In this document: positions 14,817-23,732 of the stretch, piece by piece | How positions within the stretch are numbered: the first letter of the stretch is position 1 | How the letters are laid out: the number at the start of each line of letters is the position of its first letter | Assembly (NCBI GenBank): GCA_003045825.1 | Contig: PZPA01000011.1 | Coordinates: 1-35,500 of the forward strand | Origin: Bacteroidota bacterium | GTDB lineage: Bacteria > Bacteroidota > Bacteroidia > Flavobacteriales > Schleiferiaceae | DNA length: 35,500 bases | Reading direction: 5' to 3' | The notes under the pieces: model-generated | Told to the model about the DNA's origin: nothing | The model's input: the letters and a program-made list of their open reading frames with translations, nothing else | The model's database searches: none | Program-made: the position numbers and the translations under genes

Positions 14817-16691
14817 ATGAAAATTAAACTCCTACTACTGGCCCTACTGGCTACCCTATACGTTACTGGCCAAAATAAAGGCGTTCATTCCTATGCGATT
14901 GATCTAACCCATGTCGTTGAAGACCGTGTGAAGGTTACCATTGATGCTTCTTTGGTCCAATTATCAAACCCCAAAGACAATCAATACAAATTTCACTTTC
15001 CCGCGACCATACCAGGAACCTACGCCACGCTAGACTATGGTCGATTTATTCAGGATTTTAAAGCGTATAACACAGGTGGACAACCGCTGAAAGTCAAGCA
15101 TAAGGGCAATACCTTCACTATCTATGGCAAACCAGAGCGCATCGAATATTGGGCAGACGATACGTTTGATGCGCGCATTCGTAAAAATAAAGTCTTTGAG
15201 CCCGCAGGGACGAATAATCAAGAGCGGACTAACTTTCTGTTAAACGCAGCTGGCTATTTTGGATTTTTCGAAGGTAAAGAGGCACTCCCCGTAGCACTTG
15301 AAATCACAAAAAGTCCAAGTCTTTATGGGCTTAGCGCATTAGAAGGTTACAGCTACGGCAATACACAAAACTTTTACGCGCGCGACTACCATCACTTCCT
15401 TGATTGCCCCATAATGGTAAGTAAACCGGATACGACATCCTTCAAACTAGGGGGCGCTAAAGTGACCATAGGTGTGTTTACGGAAAATGGCCGGGAGCTA
15501 TCACAAGAGATATACGAACAAGTCGAAACTAGTATGAAGGCGATCGAAGCTTTTTTAGAGGGGAATCTTCCCGTCGAAAACTACGCTTTTCTCTTCTATA
15601 TCAAAGACCACACAGAGTTCGAAGGGCTATTTTCTGGGCAAGAAATTAAGGTAGGTACAATCATTAAAGCCATTCGTACACTTGCTGGAAAAGGTTTTGG
15701 AGCGCTCGAACACGGCAACAGCTCTGTGTACTATTTGCCAGATTTCGGAGGCACAACCGTTTTGGATGGAATGGCCGATGTGTGCATCCACGAATTTTTT
15801 CATATCCTAACACCACTAGGTCTTCACAGCGAAGAAATTGGAAATTTTGATTACATCAACCCAAAAATGAGTCAACACCTTTGGCTCTACGAAGGCATCA
15901 CCGAATACTTCGCAGGCATCAGTCAACTAAAAGGCGGTGTTATAGATAAGGAAGAATACATTCAAAGTCTACTTAGGGGAAAGATTCGTTCTGCCGACCG
16001 CTATCCAACAGCGAAAATGTCATTTACCGAAATGAGTGAAAACGTTTTGAAGAACCCCTATAAAAAGCAATACGGTCAGGTCTATCAGCGTGGTGCATTA
16101 ATGGGCGCATTACTAGATATTCGTATCATGGAACTCACCGGTGGTGAAAAAGACCTGCACGACATCATCCTCGCTCTGCGCGACGTTTACGGACCAGACA
16201 AAAGCTTTAAAGACCCACAAATCATCGCCGAATTTGTTGCATTAGTACATTCTGATCTTCAAGAGTTCTTCGACGACTATGTCAGTGGACGCAACGAATT
16301 GCCTACCAAAGAGTATTTAAACAAAGTCGGTATAGATTACGACCGCCGTTACGCAGGTCCTGTTGTGGTAGATCCCCTCCGGGACAATGGTTACAAAACA
16401 AGAGGTATCCGATCTACGGACTACATAGAAATCAAAAACATCTCAAAAGAAAACCCCTATGAACTAGAAAAGGGAGATCGCGTACAACGTTATGCTAATG
16501 AATTGGAAACGGCATACGGCGGACCTAAAGAAGGTAGCCCCTTAGTACTGTTAATAGAACGCAACGGAACGAAATTCACGGTGCCTTATAACGTCGCTTA
16601 TACAACGGGTTCAAAAAAACACTACATCCGATTCCAAAGAAATCCGACTGCGGCACAATCAGCCTTGCAAAAGCTTTGGTTTAAGAATTAG
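14817..16691 (+). CDS. M61-family (glycyl aminopeptidase-like) secreted metallopeptidase
   Basis: Zinc peptidase, 624 residues. A signal peptide (residues 1-18, hydrophobic LLLLALLATLYVTG) precedes the N-terminal beta domain of the M61 family (about 20-190). The catalytic domain has His325-Glu326-x-x-His329 (HEFFH), the family stretch NFDYINPKMSQHLWLYEG with Glu358 as third zinc ligand, then a helical region. A PDZ-like tail (about 510-624) is suggested by the terminal VNPY/LEKGDRV-type segment but is divergent. It acts in the periplasm or outer envelope; the native substrate is unknown. No T9SS domain or lipobox. It follows the rhodopsin terminator, and its stop overlaps the stop of the converging GH5 gene by four bases. 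Confidence 0.87.
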   Translation: MKIKLLLLALLATLYVTGQNKGVHSYAIDLTHVVEDRVKVTIDASLVQLSNPKDNQYKFHFPATIPGTYATLDYGRFIQDFKAYNTGGQPLKVKHKGNTFTIYGKPERIEYWADDTFDARIRKNKVFEPAGTNNQERTNFLLNAAGYFGFFEGKEALPVALEITKSPSLYGLSALEGYSYGNTQNFYARDYHHFLDCPIMVSKPDTTSFKLGGAKVTIGVFTENGRELSQEIYEQVETSMKAIEAFLEGNLPVENYAFLFYIKDHTEFEGLFSGQEIKVGTIIKAIRTLAGKGFGALEHGNSSVYYLPDFGGTTVLDGMADVCIHEFFHILTPLGLHSEEIGNFDYINPKMSQHLWLYEGITEYFAGISQLKGGVIDKEEYIQSLLRGKIRSADRYPTAKMSFTEMSENVLKNPYKKQYGQVYQRGALMGALLDIRIMELTGGEKDLHDIILALRDVYGPDKSFKDPQIIAEFVALVHSDLQEFFDDYVSGRNELPTKEYLNKVGIDYDRRYAGPVVVDPLRDNGYKTRGIRSTDYIEIKNISKENPYELEKGDRVQRYANELETAYGGPKEGSPLVLLIERNGTKFTVPYNVAYTTGSKKHYIRFQRNPTAAQSALQKLWFKN

Positions 16692-19399
16692 CGAGTTATA
16701 ATGAGTTGCTCTGTGAATCTGCTGGAAGGAGAAACCGCCGTCACGTGAAAAGTCCCATTAGGCAGCGCGTGTATCCCTAGCTGAATCTTTGAACCATTAT
16801 AAGTATGCTTTTCTCTGAGCCACAGCTTACCTGTAGTATCATATATAAAAATATCCAGCGCGGTTCCTGACGCCCATGCACCATCGATAAATAACGCGTT
16901 ACTTGTGGGGTTTGGGAACAACATAATGGGGTGGGAATTCGGCTGTTCAGTGAACCCTATACCCTGAATGAATTCGAACCAATTCAAATTAAATTCAGAA
17001 CCTACATCAAGACGCAATTTATAATCTCCTTGAGAAAGGATGCCGCCAGGTTGATTTGTCGTTTGCCAGGTTTGCCAACCGCCCGTTGCACCTAAAGATA
17101 TTGATGGAAAACTTGTGACATAATTCCCCAGTGTATCCGTAAATATGAATTGCATATTCACCCCTGAAAGCGATGCGTGACGGTAATCAACGCTGTAAGT
17201 AGCGCTATTTAAAACTTTAACGTCGTAGATAAGGTAATCCCCTGCACCTAAGTATCCTATGTTTTGACCTCCTCCAATGTCCGTCGTGTTCTCAAGGGCA
17301 ATACCATCCATTGTAGTAAACGCTTCTGCTTCAATTTTACCGGGAATAACATGTACAGTTGGTAGCGTATTCTCTACTAATTCTTGACTAAAGGACTGAA
17401 CATTGGTGCCGTCCTTCGCTTGTAACGTTGTCCCTGCGTATGAAATTTTGATTTCATCCAGAAACGTTAAAGCTTGGCCTATACCTATGAGCACATTACG
17501 GGAATTGGAGGGACTCTTGGCGACGGAGGTTATAGATGCCGGAACTCCATTCACCGTTACATAATAGGAAGCAGTGGCGCCAAGGTTTGCTGAATCAAGA
17601 GGTTTGTTTGTCTGTACTTCGATCGTGCTGTTATCGTATGTAACTGAATGTACATATTCCGCATTGATTGTAGTGGTGCTGCCCGTGGGAACAAATTCAA
17701 AACTTGTCACATTAAACCCTCCCTGATTTGCTACAAATCTGATTTTCTTATCGTCTGCAGACAGGACAACGTTTGGTATCGTTTTGGTCGACATCACAGT
17801 CCAGCTGCCCGTATTTGTTGCGTAGTAATTTGGTGTTAATCTTACCCCATCCGCTTCGAAGTAAAAATTACCTCCGGTAGACCCACTGCAACCTTGTCGC
17901 ACCTTAATGGTATAAAGGCTGTCTTGCGGTATCGTTACGCTGTAACTCATCCAATCTTCAGTATCAACAAAGCCCACCATATAGCCATTGCTATTTACTG
18001 CATCCGTGAACTTCTCAATATCAACTCCGTCATTTCTATAGGTCCAGCCTGAATTCCATGAAGGAGGGGGATTTAGTTGGAAAGATTCCGTATCAAAGTA
18101 GGCGTCCCCCAAAGGCCCCATATCGTATTCTGAAGCATGAATCACACCAGGTAAATCATGTGATTTCCATGGAATAGAAGTTGGATCCTGAACTTGACGA
18201 AACATCGCATCAATGACACCTCTATTATACGTACAGTTCTGCGCTTTTAAATCCGTAGTTAACTGCATGAGTGTTGCAGTAGCAGTAGCAACCGAAGGAG
18301 CCGAACCATTACCGCTCCAATAATCAAGTAGATCTTGATAGCCCGCAGACTTGGTAATGCTCAACGGTGCATTGATCGTCTCAATCTTTTTTAATGGCCA
18401 CCAAGCCCAACCTACACCTTCAGATTCCATAATGCTGATCAAAGAAGTATACCATGCATTGGAGTTTTCCCCTGTTTCACCAAACCAAATAGGCACATTA
18501 TAAGTATCACGTAAATCCAAGCCGTACTGAATGTCCGCTACACTATTTACAGGTGACCAGTACTTATGTGGTGAATAGGCCATATTGTTATCCCATGGCG
18601 GTGTCAAACCGGTATAGGTGTTTGCGAACCAATTCCCTTCAATAAAGAGGATGTGATTGGTATCGACAGAACGAATGCTATCCGTAACATCTTCGTAGAG
18701 TGCACGTAATAAGGTACCGCCAGGTAAATTCCAGTTGGGCTCGTTTAATAAATCGTAACCCGCAATAGTCGTATCCGTCGAATAGCGTTCTGCCAATTTT
18801 TTCCAAAGGGAAGACGTTTTATTTCTATTGTGAACACTTTCCCAAAGCGAAGGCTTTGTCGGGTCATAATCGCTTATCGCTTCATCATACCCTTGACCTC
18901 CTGGGGCTGCATGCAAATCCAGAATAACATACATGTCATTTGCGTTGCACCACTTGACAACTGAGTCAACGAGATGAAAGCCTTTCGTTAACCACGTGTT
19001 TTGGCCAAGAACAGGCTCCTCTTCAATGGGTAATGTGAATAGATTGTAATGCAAAGGAACACGAACCGTGTTGAATCCCCAGACGGCCATAGAATCTACA
19101 TCAGCTTTACTGAAATGATTTTCTAACCATGCTTCATAAAAAGCTTCGGTGGCCGTCGCGCCGATGAGGTCCTGAATAGTGTCTTTAATCTTGTGCTGTG
19201 GGCTTGCAAATGAAGCCGTCTGTAGCATATAGCCCTCTTGAACCATCCAACCACCAATACCCATTGCGCGAATGAGTAACGTGTCCCCATTCCCATCAAC
19301 AATCGCTTTACCTGCAGCTTGAACGTATTGTGCTTTAAGTGGCTTAAGTACGCTTAAAAGAAAAACGCCTAAAATGAATAGAATACGGGGATGCTTCAT
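16688..19399 (-). CDS. Modular T9SS-secreted glycoside hydrolase family 5 with two CBM6-like modules
   Basis: Extracellular endo/exo-glucanase-type enzyme, 903 residues. Signal peptide 1-23; GH5 (alpha/beta)8 barrel about 25-365 with the RVPLHYN motif (113-119), acid/base Glu220 in LLNEPN, the His278 region (YSPHKYW) and nucleophile Glu308 in WFGETG. A CBM6-like module follows (about 417-573; IHASEYD, VGFVDTEDWMSY), then a SwmB/Ig-like beta module (about 580-672), a second CBM6-like module (about 683-812; PGKIEAEAFT, GYLGAGDYLIYDV) and a T9SS type A sorting domain (about 824-903; LFPNPTSNALFI). It lies downstream of the PUL regulator and probably serves the same beta-glucan. The GH5 subfamily and the beta-1,3, 1,6 or 1,4 bond cannot be decided by eye. 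Confidence 0.9.
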   Translation of the reverse strand: MKHPRILFILGVFLLSVLKPLKAQYVQAAGKAIVDGNGDTLLIRAMGIGGWMVQEGYMLQTASFASPQHKIKDTIQDLIGATATEAFYEAWLENHFSKADVDSMAVWGFNTVRVPLHYNLFTLPIEEEPVLGQNTWLTKGFHLVDSVVKWCNANDMYVILDLHAAPGGQGYDEAISDYDPTKPSLWESVHNRNKTSSLWKKLAERYSTDTTIAGYDLLNEPNWNLPGGTLLRALYEDVTDSIRSVDTNHILFIEGNWFANTYTGLTPPWDNNMAYSPHKYWSPVNSVADIQYGLDLRDTYNVPIWFGETGENSNAWYTSLISIMESEGVGWAWWPLKKIETINAPLSITKSAGYQDLLDYWSGNGSAPSVATATATLMQLTTDLKAQNCTYNRGVIDAMFRQVQDPTSIPWKSHDLPGVIHASEYDMGPLGDAYFDTESFQLNPPPSWNSGWTYRNDGVDIEKFTDAVNSNGYMVGFVDTEDWMSYSVTIPQDSLYTIKVRQGCSGSTGGNFYFEADGVRLTPNYYATNTGSWTVMSTKTIPNVVLSADDKKIRFVANQGGFNVTSFEFVPTGSTTTINAEYVHSVTYDNSTIEVQTNKPLDSANLGATASYYVTVNGVPASITSVAKSPSNSRNVLIGIGQALTFLDEIKISYAGTTLQAKDGTNVQSFSQELVENTLPTVHVIPGKIEAEAFTTMDGIALENTTDIGGGQNIGYLGAGDYLIYDVKVLNSATYSVDYRHASLSGVNMQFIFTDTLGNYVTSFPSISLGATGGWQTWQTTNQPGGILSQGDYKLRLDVGSEFNLNWFEFIQGIGFTEQPNSHPIMLFPNPTSNALFIDGAWASGTALDIFIYDTTGKLWLREKHTYNGSKIQLGIHALPNGTFHVTAVSPSSRFTEQLIITR

Positions 19400-19486
19400 G
19401 ACTTATATGAATTAAACAGGCTCTAAGTTCAATTAATATTTCAAAAATCTCTTTCCCATGTGGCAGACATTAACTGGACAAAAGGG

Positions 19487-22303
19487 TCACAGGCCTTGAA
19501 TATATTCGTCTAATGCATCTTCTTTCTGGAGTTCTAGTTTCTTTTTTAAACGGTATTTAGCCTTTTCAATGGCGGCTGGGCTCACATTTAACACTGTTGC
19601 AATCTCCTTGTTACTCATTTTTTGACGCATTAGGTAGCACAGCCTTATCTCACCTTTTGTAAGGTTTGGAAATCTTTTTATCAAACTTGCTGAAAACTCT
19701 TCGTGCAACTCCCTGTAATTTCGCTCGAAGTGGTCCCAATAGTTTTCGCTTTGTAATTCTCTATTGATTTCCCTTGTCATCGATTTCAAAAATGCTTGAA
19801 CATCGCTAGATCGGTCCTTCTGTTTACTTTCATTGACCAGGCGCTCTTTGAATGATTGGAGCAATTCTAATCGACTGGTGGTCTTCATTAATTGAAAACT
19901 CAAATCTGTTTTCTGCTGGTTCGATTTAACCTCAAGCTCTATTGCCTTTGTCTTTAGCAGCTCACGTTCCGTTTCTACTAACCTCAATCGCGTTGACCTA
20001 AACTTTCGGTCCTGATAAAAGAAGACTCCTGTTGCGATTAGAGAAACGAAAACAATCAGAAGTAATACCCTGAACCATGCACGTTGAATCAGGTAAGAAG
20101 CAATAGTAAAAGGAATTGTAATCGACTGCACTACTTCGTTCGCCCCTGTTGATTGAAGTTCTAATGTGTAGTTCCCCGGGGGCAATTCTTGCAAGTCAAT
20201 AGTTCTACTGCCATAAGGCAACTCTACCCAATAGCTGCCCAATTCTTTTATTCGATATCGATTCGCTATACCGTTACGCAATAAATTACTGACCAATTCA
20301 AAATTGAAACGTACAGATTTCGTGCCTGCTGGGAAAAGTAAAGGCTGTGAAAGGACTCCTCCATCTTTGATTAAATGGACAACTTTAGGTAGGTTATCTG
20401 CATAAACCTCCGTCAAAACAAGCAGCGGTTTTACAGAGGTGATTGCCGTATCAGTGTGAATCTTAGCTACACCTTGGGTTCCTCCCAAAAGCAAATTAGA
20501 ACCTTCAAAAAGCAACGTTTTTCGATTCGACAACCCGACCTGTAGCTCATCGGTCTCCTTAAAAACTTCATAAGACCACTTCCCAACGGCATCTTCAGAG
20601 ATACTTAACAGTCCCAAGCTAGTCGCAGCAAATAGTGCACCGTCGTGTTCCGCTATTGAATAGCAGTTCACAAAGGAATCCTTGCCGATTATAGTATCAA
20701 CAATCTGTCCTGCTTCGACTACCAGTATTCCACTACCCTCGGTACCAATGAGCTTATACTGATTATAGATCGCAATATCAAGTACTGAGTTTTCTAATGG
20801 AATAGCGTTTATAGTTCCTTTATTTGAAAGCGTGTAAAGTCCTTGAAATTCCGTTCCAACCCACAGTAGGTCGCCATCAAATTCCAAATCCATTATATTT
20901 CTTCCTACTTCCCATGCAGTATTGAATGGAGAGATAATTCGAGTCCCATCCCAAAACTGAAGTCCATACAGCGTTCCGATCCATAAGCTATCGCCCCAGG
21001 TAGTCGCCATAGACCAGATGTTTGAATTCTCCAAACCCCTAGAGGAAGGTGAAAAAGCAAGGAAGCGCTCTTTGATCGTTCCGAGAGTATCAATTACAAA
21101 TAGGCCTTCACCTAAACTTCCTACCCATAATTCATCCTTATAAAATGCCAAGCTCGTAATTACTTCAGGCAACGCATCATTTGAGAAAGTCTGTGGCAGA
21201 AAGCCGGATGCTCCGCGCGAGTATTTCACCAATCCCTCGCCATCAAATCCTACCCATAAGTGTTTGTCAGAGACCATGCTGATTGCACTCTGGATACTAG
21301 ACGCTATAAATTCTTTTGGCTTGGGCAGCCGCTCTACCGCCTCATTTTGTGTTGAGAATTGGGCAACACCACCATTAAACGTTCCTAGCCAATAAGAGTC
21401 GTACACTTCATAAATGCCATAAAACTGATCGGTTATGATGCCCGAGCGAGGGTCTTGCTTGGTATAATGAAGGGTGGTTGTCCCATCCCATTTATACACG
21501 CCAGAACCATCGGTAGAAATCAGTAAACCATCTCCGTTTATAATAGCATCGCGCTGTGTTCCATCGAATTCGATATTCAATTTCTCAAAACGCTCACCTA
21601 TTCTTTCAAATACACCTGTACCTTCTACACTATAAATGACTCTTCCGCCGCTTACGTCTACCGTCTTTCTGAATGAGCTTACACTCGTATTTACATTATA
21701 CGACTCAATGCGCTGCTCAGATTTTAAGTAATACAGCAAATGATCACCACTGGTTGCAATCCATAGCGTATCGCCCTGATCTGCAAAATCGAAAATAAAC
21801 TTTAAGTCTTCGTTGAAATCCTGACTCTGAAGGCGCTCCCAACTTTTGCTACCTGCCTTGAGTTGGAAAGCACCCAACCCGGAACTGCCAGCCCAAAGTG
21901 TCCCTTCGTTGTCTTGATGAAGGGAGATTATAGAAATATTCCTTGGAAGTTGTGGTAGTAAACTATCGTTTATCGGTCTAAGAACTTTTAAATCAACGCC
22001 TACAATACCTCCCAACTGAAGTCCAATTATAAGAGTGGAATCTTTTGTAACGAGGAGGCTTTGAACATTATTTGATCTGCGGTTTACTGTGGAGTCTAAA
22101 AAAGAAAATGACGCTGCCCTACCCTCGTTGTACTTGTATAAACCGTCTCGTGTTCCTATCCAGACAAATCCCCAAGGATCTTGTACTATAGAATACACCG
22201 TGGGATTATTCAAGCCCTCCGCCGAGCTAATATGACGGATAGATTGACCTCGTAAACCAAAGGAGGTTAGTATGAACAGTATTAAGAGAAGGCGACGATG
22301 CAT
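19487..22303 (-). CDS. Membrane-spanning one-component PUL regulator (beta-propeller, Y_Y_Y, TM, LuxR-type HTH)
   Basis: Likely sensor-regulator of the adjacent glycan locus. A longer frame opens at 22354, but the ATG at 22303 gives a proper signal peptide (MHRRLLLILFILTSFGLRG), so 938 residues are preferred. Order: periplasmic beta-propeller repeats with at least eight copies of a (L/Y/E)W-(I/V/A)-G-(T/S/F) signature (for example VWIGTRDGLYKY, LWVGFDGEGLVKY, SLWIGTLYGLQFW), a Y_Y_Y domain (about 640-735), one TM helix (about 742-762), a cytoplasmic coiled coil (about 770-870) and a GerE/LuxR HTH (about 881-925; LTKGEIRLCYLMRQKMSNKEIA). There is no histidine kinase and no receiver, so it is not a hybrid two-component system. 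Confidence 0.9.
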   Translation of the reverse strand: MHRRLLLILFILTSFGLRGQSIRHISSAEGLNNPTVYSIVQDPWGFVWIGTRDGLYKYNEGRAASFSFLDSTVNRRSNNVQSLLVTKDSTLIIGLQLGGIVGVDLKVLRPINDSLLPQLPRNISIISLHQDNEGTLWAGSSGLGAFQLKAGSKSWERLQSQDFNEDLKFIFDFADQGDTLWIATSGDHLLYYLKSEQRIESYNVNTSVSSFRKTVDVSGGRVIYSVEGTGVFERIGERFEKLNIEFDGTQRDAIINGDGLLISTDGSGVYKWDGTTTLHYTKQDPRSGIITDQFYGIYEVYDSYWLGTFNGGVAQFSTQNEAVERLPKPKEFIASSIQSAISMVSDKHLWVGFDGEGLVKYSRGASGFLPQTFSNDALPEVITSLAFYKDELWVGSLGEGLFVIDTLGTIKERFLAFSPSSRGLENSNIWSMATTWGDSLWIGTLYGLQFWDGTRIISPFNTAWEVGRNIMDLEFDGDLLWVGTEFQGLYTLSNKGTINAIPLENSVLDIAIYNQYKLIGTEGSGILVVEAGQIVDTIIGKDSFVNCYSIAEHDGALFAATSLGLLSISEDAVGKWSYEVFKETDELQVGLSNRKTLLFEGSNLLLGGTQGVAKIHTDTAITSVKPLLVLTEVYADNLPKVVHLIKDGGVLSQPLLFPAGTKSVRFNFELVSNLLRNGIANRYRIKELGSYWVELPYGSRTIDLQELPPGNYTLELQSTGANEVVQSITIPFTIASYLIQRAWFRVLLLIVFVSLIATGVFFYQDRKFRSTRLRLVETERELLKTKAIELEVKSNQQKTDLSFQLMKTTSRLELLQSFKERLVNESKQKDRSSDVQAFLKSMTREINRELQSENYWDHFERNYRELHEEFSASLIKRFPNLTKGEIRLCYLMRQKMSNKEIATVLNVSPAAIEKAKYRLKKKLELQKEDALDEYIQGL

Positions 22304-22321
22304 ATCAGAAATATACAAATG

Positions 22322-22346
22322 AAAAAGGGACCCGTTACCGGGTCCC
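22322..22346 (-). terminator. Rho-independent terminator after the PUL operon
   Basis: GGGACCCG-TTAC-CGGGTCCC, an eight-base perfect stem with a run of five U on the minus strand. It lies 35 bases after the stop of the T9SS binding protein and only 19 bases before the regulator ATG. The regulator therefore depends either on read-through or on a promoter lying at or above this hairpin. Confidence 0.88.
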
Positions 22347-22380
22347 CTCAACACTTACATACTAACCAAAAGGTAAGTGA

Positions 22381-23706
22381 TTATTTAAGTGCAATGCGCA
22401 CAACGCTTTCGCTCAAACCATTTTGAACGCGTACGATGTACATACCACGAGGTAAAGAGGCAACGTCTAAACGTGCTTCAGTTTCCAAGCGCTGCTCCAA
22501 TACTTTCGCACCAGTAACGCTGTAGACAGCTACGTTAGAAGGAATACCCGTTGTGTTTTCTATGAACAGTACATCAGAAGCTGGGTTTGGCTTAACAACG
22601 AAGTCAGCTGTTGCTTCTTCGATACCGATACCGGAGTTACCACACATTTCCCAACCGTGGATCTCCAAAGTGGTATCCGCAGTTCCGCCCAACATCATGT
22701 AACGGTTTGTAAAAGCACCTTGAGTGATTGTACAAACTGAATCGCTTGTTGCTGGATCGAAGTTTTCCTGAATTGCCCAGTTGTCTGCAGTAAACTTCCA
22801 CTCGTATGCACCAGGCATTAGAGAAAGAGTTACCTCATAAACACCGTCGCCATCTGCATCAGTCATCGCAGTAGCATCACCACTCCAACCGTTCATAGTA
22901 CCTGAAAGGTATGCGTCGGTAAAAGCAGGAGAGTTCGTGCGATCTGAACGGAATGTAACGTTTACAGGTGTTGGAGGTACAGGACAAGATCCATCAACAG
23001 TACACTCGCCAAAACAAGTTACTAAATGGAAATCTCCATATAACGCAGAACCAACGCTACGATCATTGTAGTTTGCAGGATCACCACAAGGCTTACCAGC
23101 TAAGTTCTCTTTACAACCCCAGCTAGGGCAATTACCGTTCATGAATGTAAAGAACGAGAAGAACCCTGTATCACGAGGAAGTGTGATAGAGTATACTGAA
23201 TCACCTATAGGATACATCATGTTTTGACCCGGCGTACCGAAACCAGAACCACCACCTAAGAATACACCTGTTGAATCAACAGTTTGATACTCCATATTTA
23301 CTTGCATAGTCACGTAAACTTGTCCTGCTTTTGCTGCACAAGATTCCCACGCTACACCTGGTAGAATGGTATCACCCGTGAATGCTGCAAAACGATTGGT
23401 ATAAATACCTGTAGTCTTAGTACATGTAGTTCCAGAAGTCAAACTTTCTTGGCCAGTCCAGCCGTCAAGAGTGAACTTGTACTCAATAGAATCAGCCGTT
23501 AATGGTAGTGTAACCGTCCAAATTGAATCCCCTTCTGGGTCAGTCATTGGATTACATGTTCCACACCAGCTGTTGAAGTCACCATTCAAGTGAACAGTAG
23601 TGTACGACCCTGAATAGTCGCGCATGTCAACGATAAACGTGACATCTTTTTGTGCAAAACCCAACATTGGAAGGGCTAGCATTAATAAAGCGTAGATTTT
23701 TTTCAT
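22381..23706 (-). CDS. T9SS-exported protein with CBM-like (E-set/CBM48-type) modules
   Basis: Probable secreted or surface glycan-binding protein, 441 residues, no catalytic motif seen. Signal peptide 1-18. Module 1 (about 20-125) and module 3 (about 248-355) are clear relatives: both have V-T-F-x-x-D, a (L/S)-(N/S)-G-x-(F/M)-N-x-W turn, M-T-D-x-(E/D)-G-D, V-T-L-x-L, (E-Y/E-W)-K-F-T-x-D-x-W and a Cys-Thr-T-x-G-x-(Y/F)-T-N-R end. This resembles the AMPK/CBM48 and CBM20-like beta-sandwich. Module 2 (about 128-245) is a divergent, Cys-rich version. A T9SS type A sorting domain closes it (about 368-441; VVKPNPASDVLFIEN). It is the fifth gene of the PUL operon, 26 bases after GH16. Ligand inferred to be the beta-glucan, not shown. 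Confidence 0.82.
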   Translation of the reverse strand: MKKIYALLMLALPMLGFAQKDVTFIVDMRDYSGSYTTVHLNGDFNSWCGTCNPMTDPEGDSIWTVTLPLTADSIEYKFTLDGWTGQESLTSGTTCTKTTGIYTNRFAAFTGDTILPGVAWESCAAKAGQVYVTMQVNMEYQTVDSTGVFLGGGSGFGTPGQNMMYPIGDSVYSITLPRDTGFFSFFTFMNGNCPSWGCKENLAGKPCGDPANYNDRSVGSALYGDFHLVTCFGECTVDGSCPVPPTPVNVTFRSDRTNSPAFTDAYLSGTMNGWSGDATAMTDADGDGVYEVTLSLMPGAYEWKFTADNWAIQENFDPATSDSVCTITQGAFTNRYMMLGGTADTTLEIHGWEMCGNSGIGIEEATADFVVKPNPASDVLFIENTTGIPSNVAVYSVTGAKVLEQRLETEARLDVASLPRGMYIVRVQNGLSESVVRIALK

Positions 23707-23732
23707 GTTAAGAAATTATTTATGGTTAGTAA

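Noticed and set aside
19487-22303. Hybrid two-component system regulator
   Set aside because: The propeller and Y_Y_Y sensor parts match, but no histidine kinase, ATPase or receiver domain lies between the TM helix and the HTH.
22304-22354. N-terminal extension of the PUL regulator to 22354
   Set aside because: It would run through the terminator hairpin and put 17 residues before a complete signal peptide.
22353-22379. Inverted repeat CACTTAC...GTAAGTG before the PUL terminator as a TetR site
   Set aside because: The half-sites are in opposite order to the tetR operator and separated by 13-14 bases; part of it is the end of the coding region. Probably chance.
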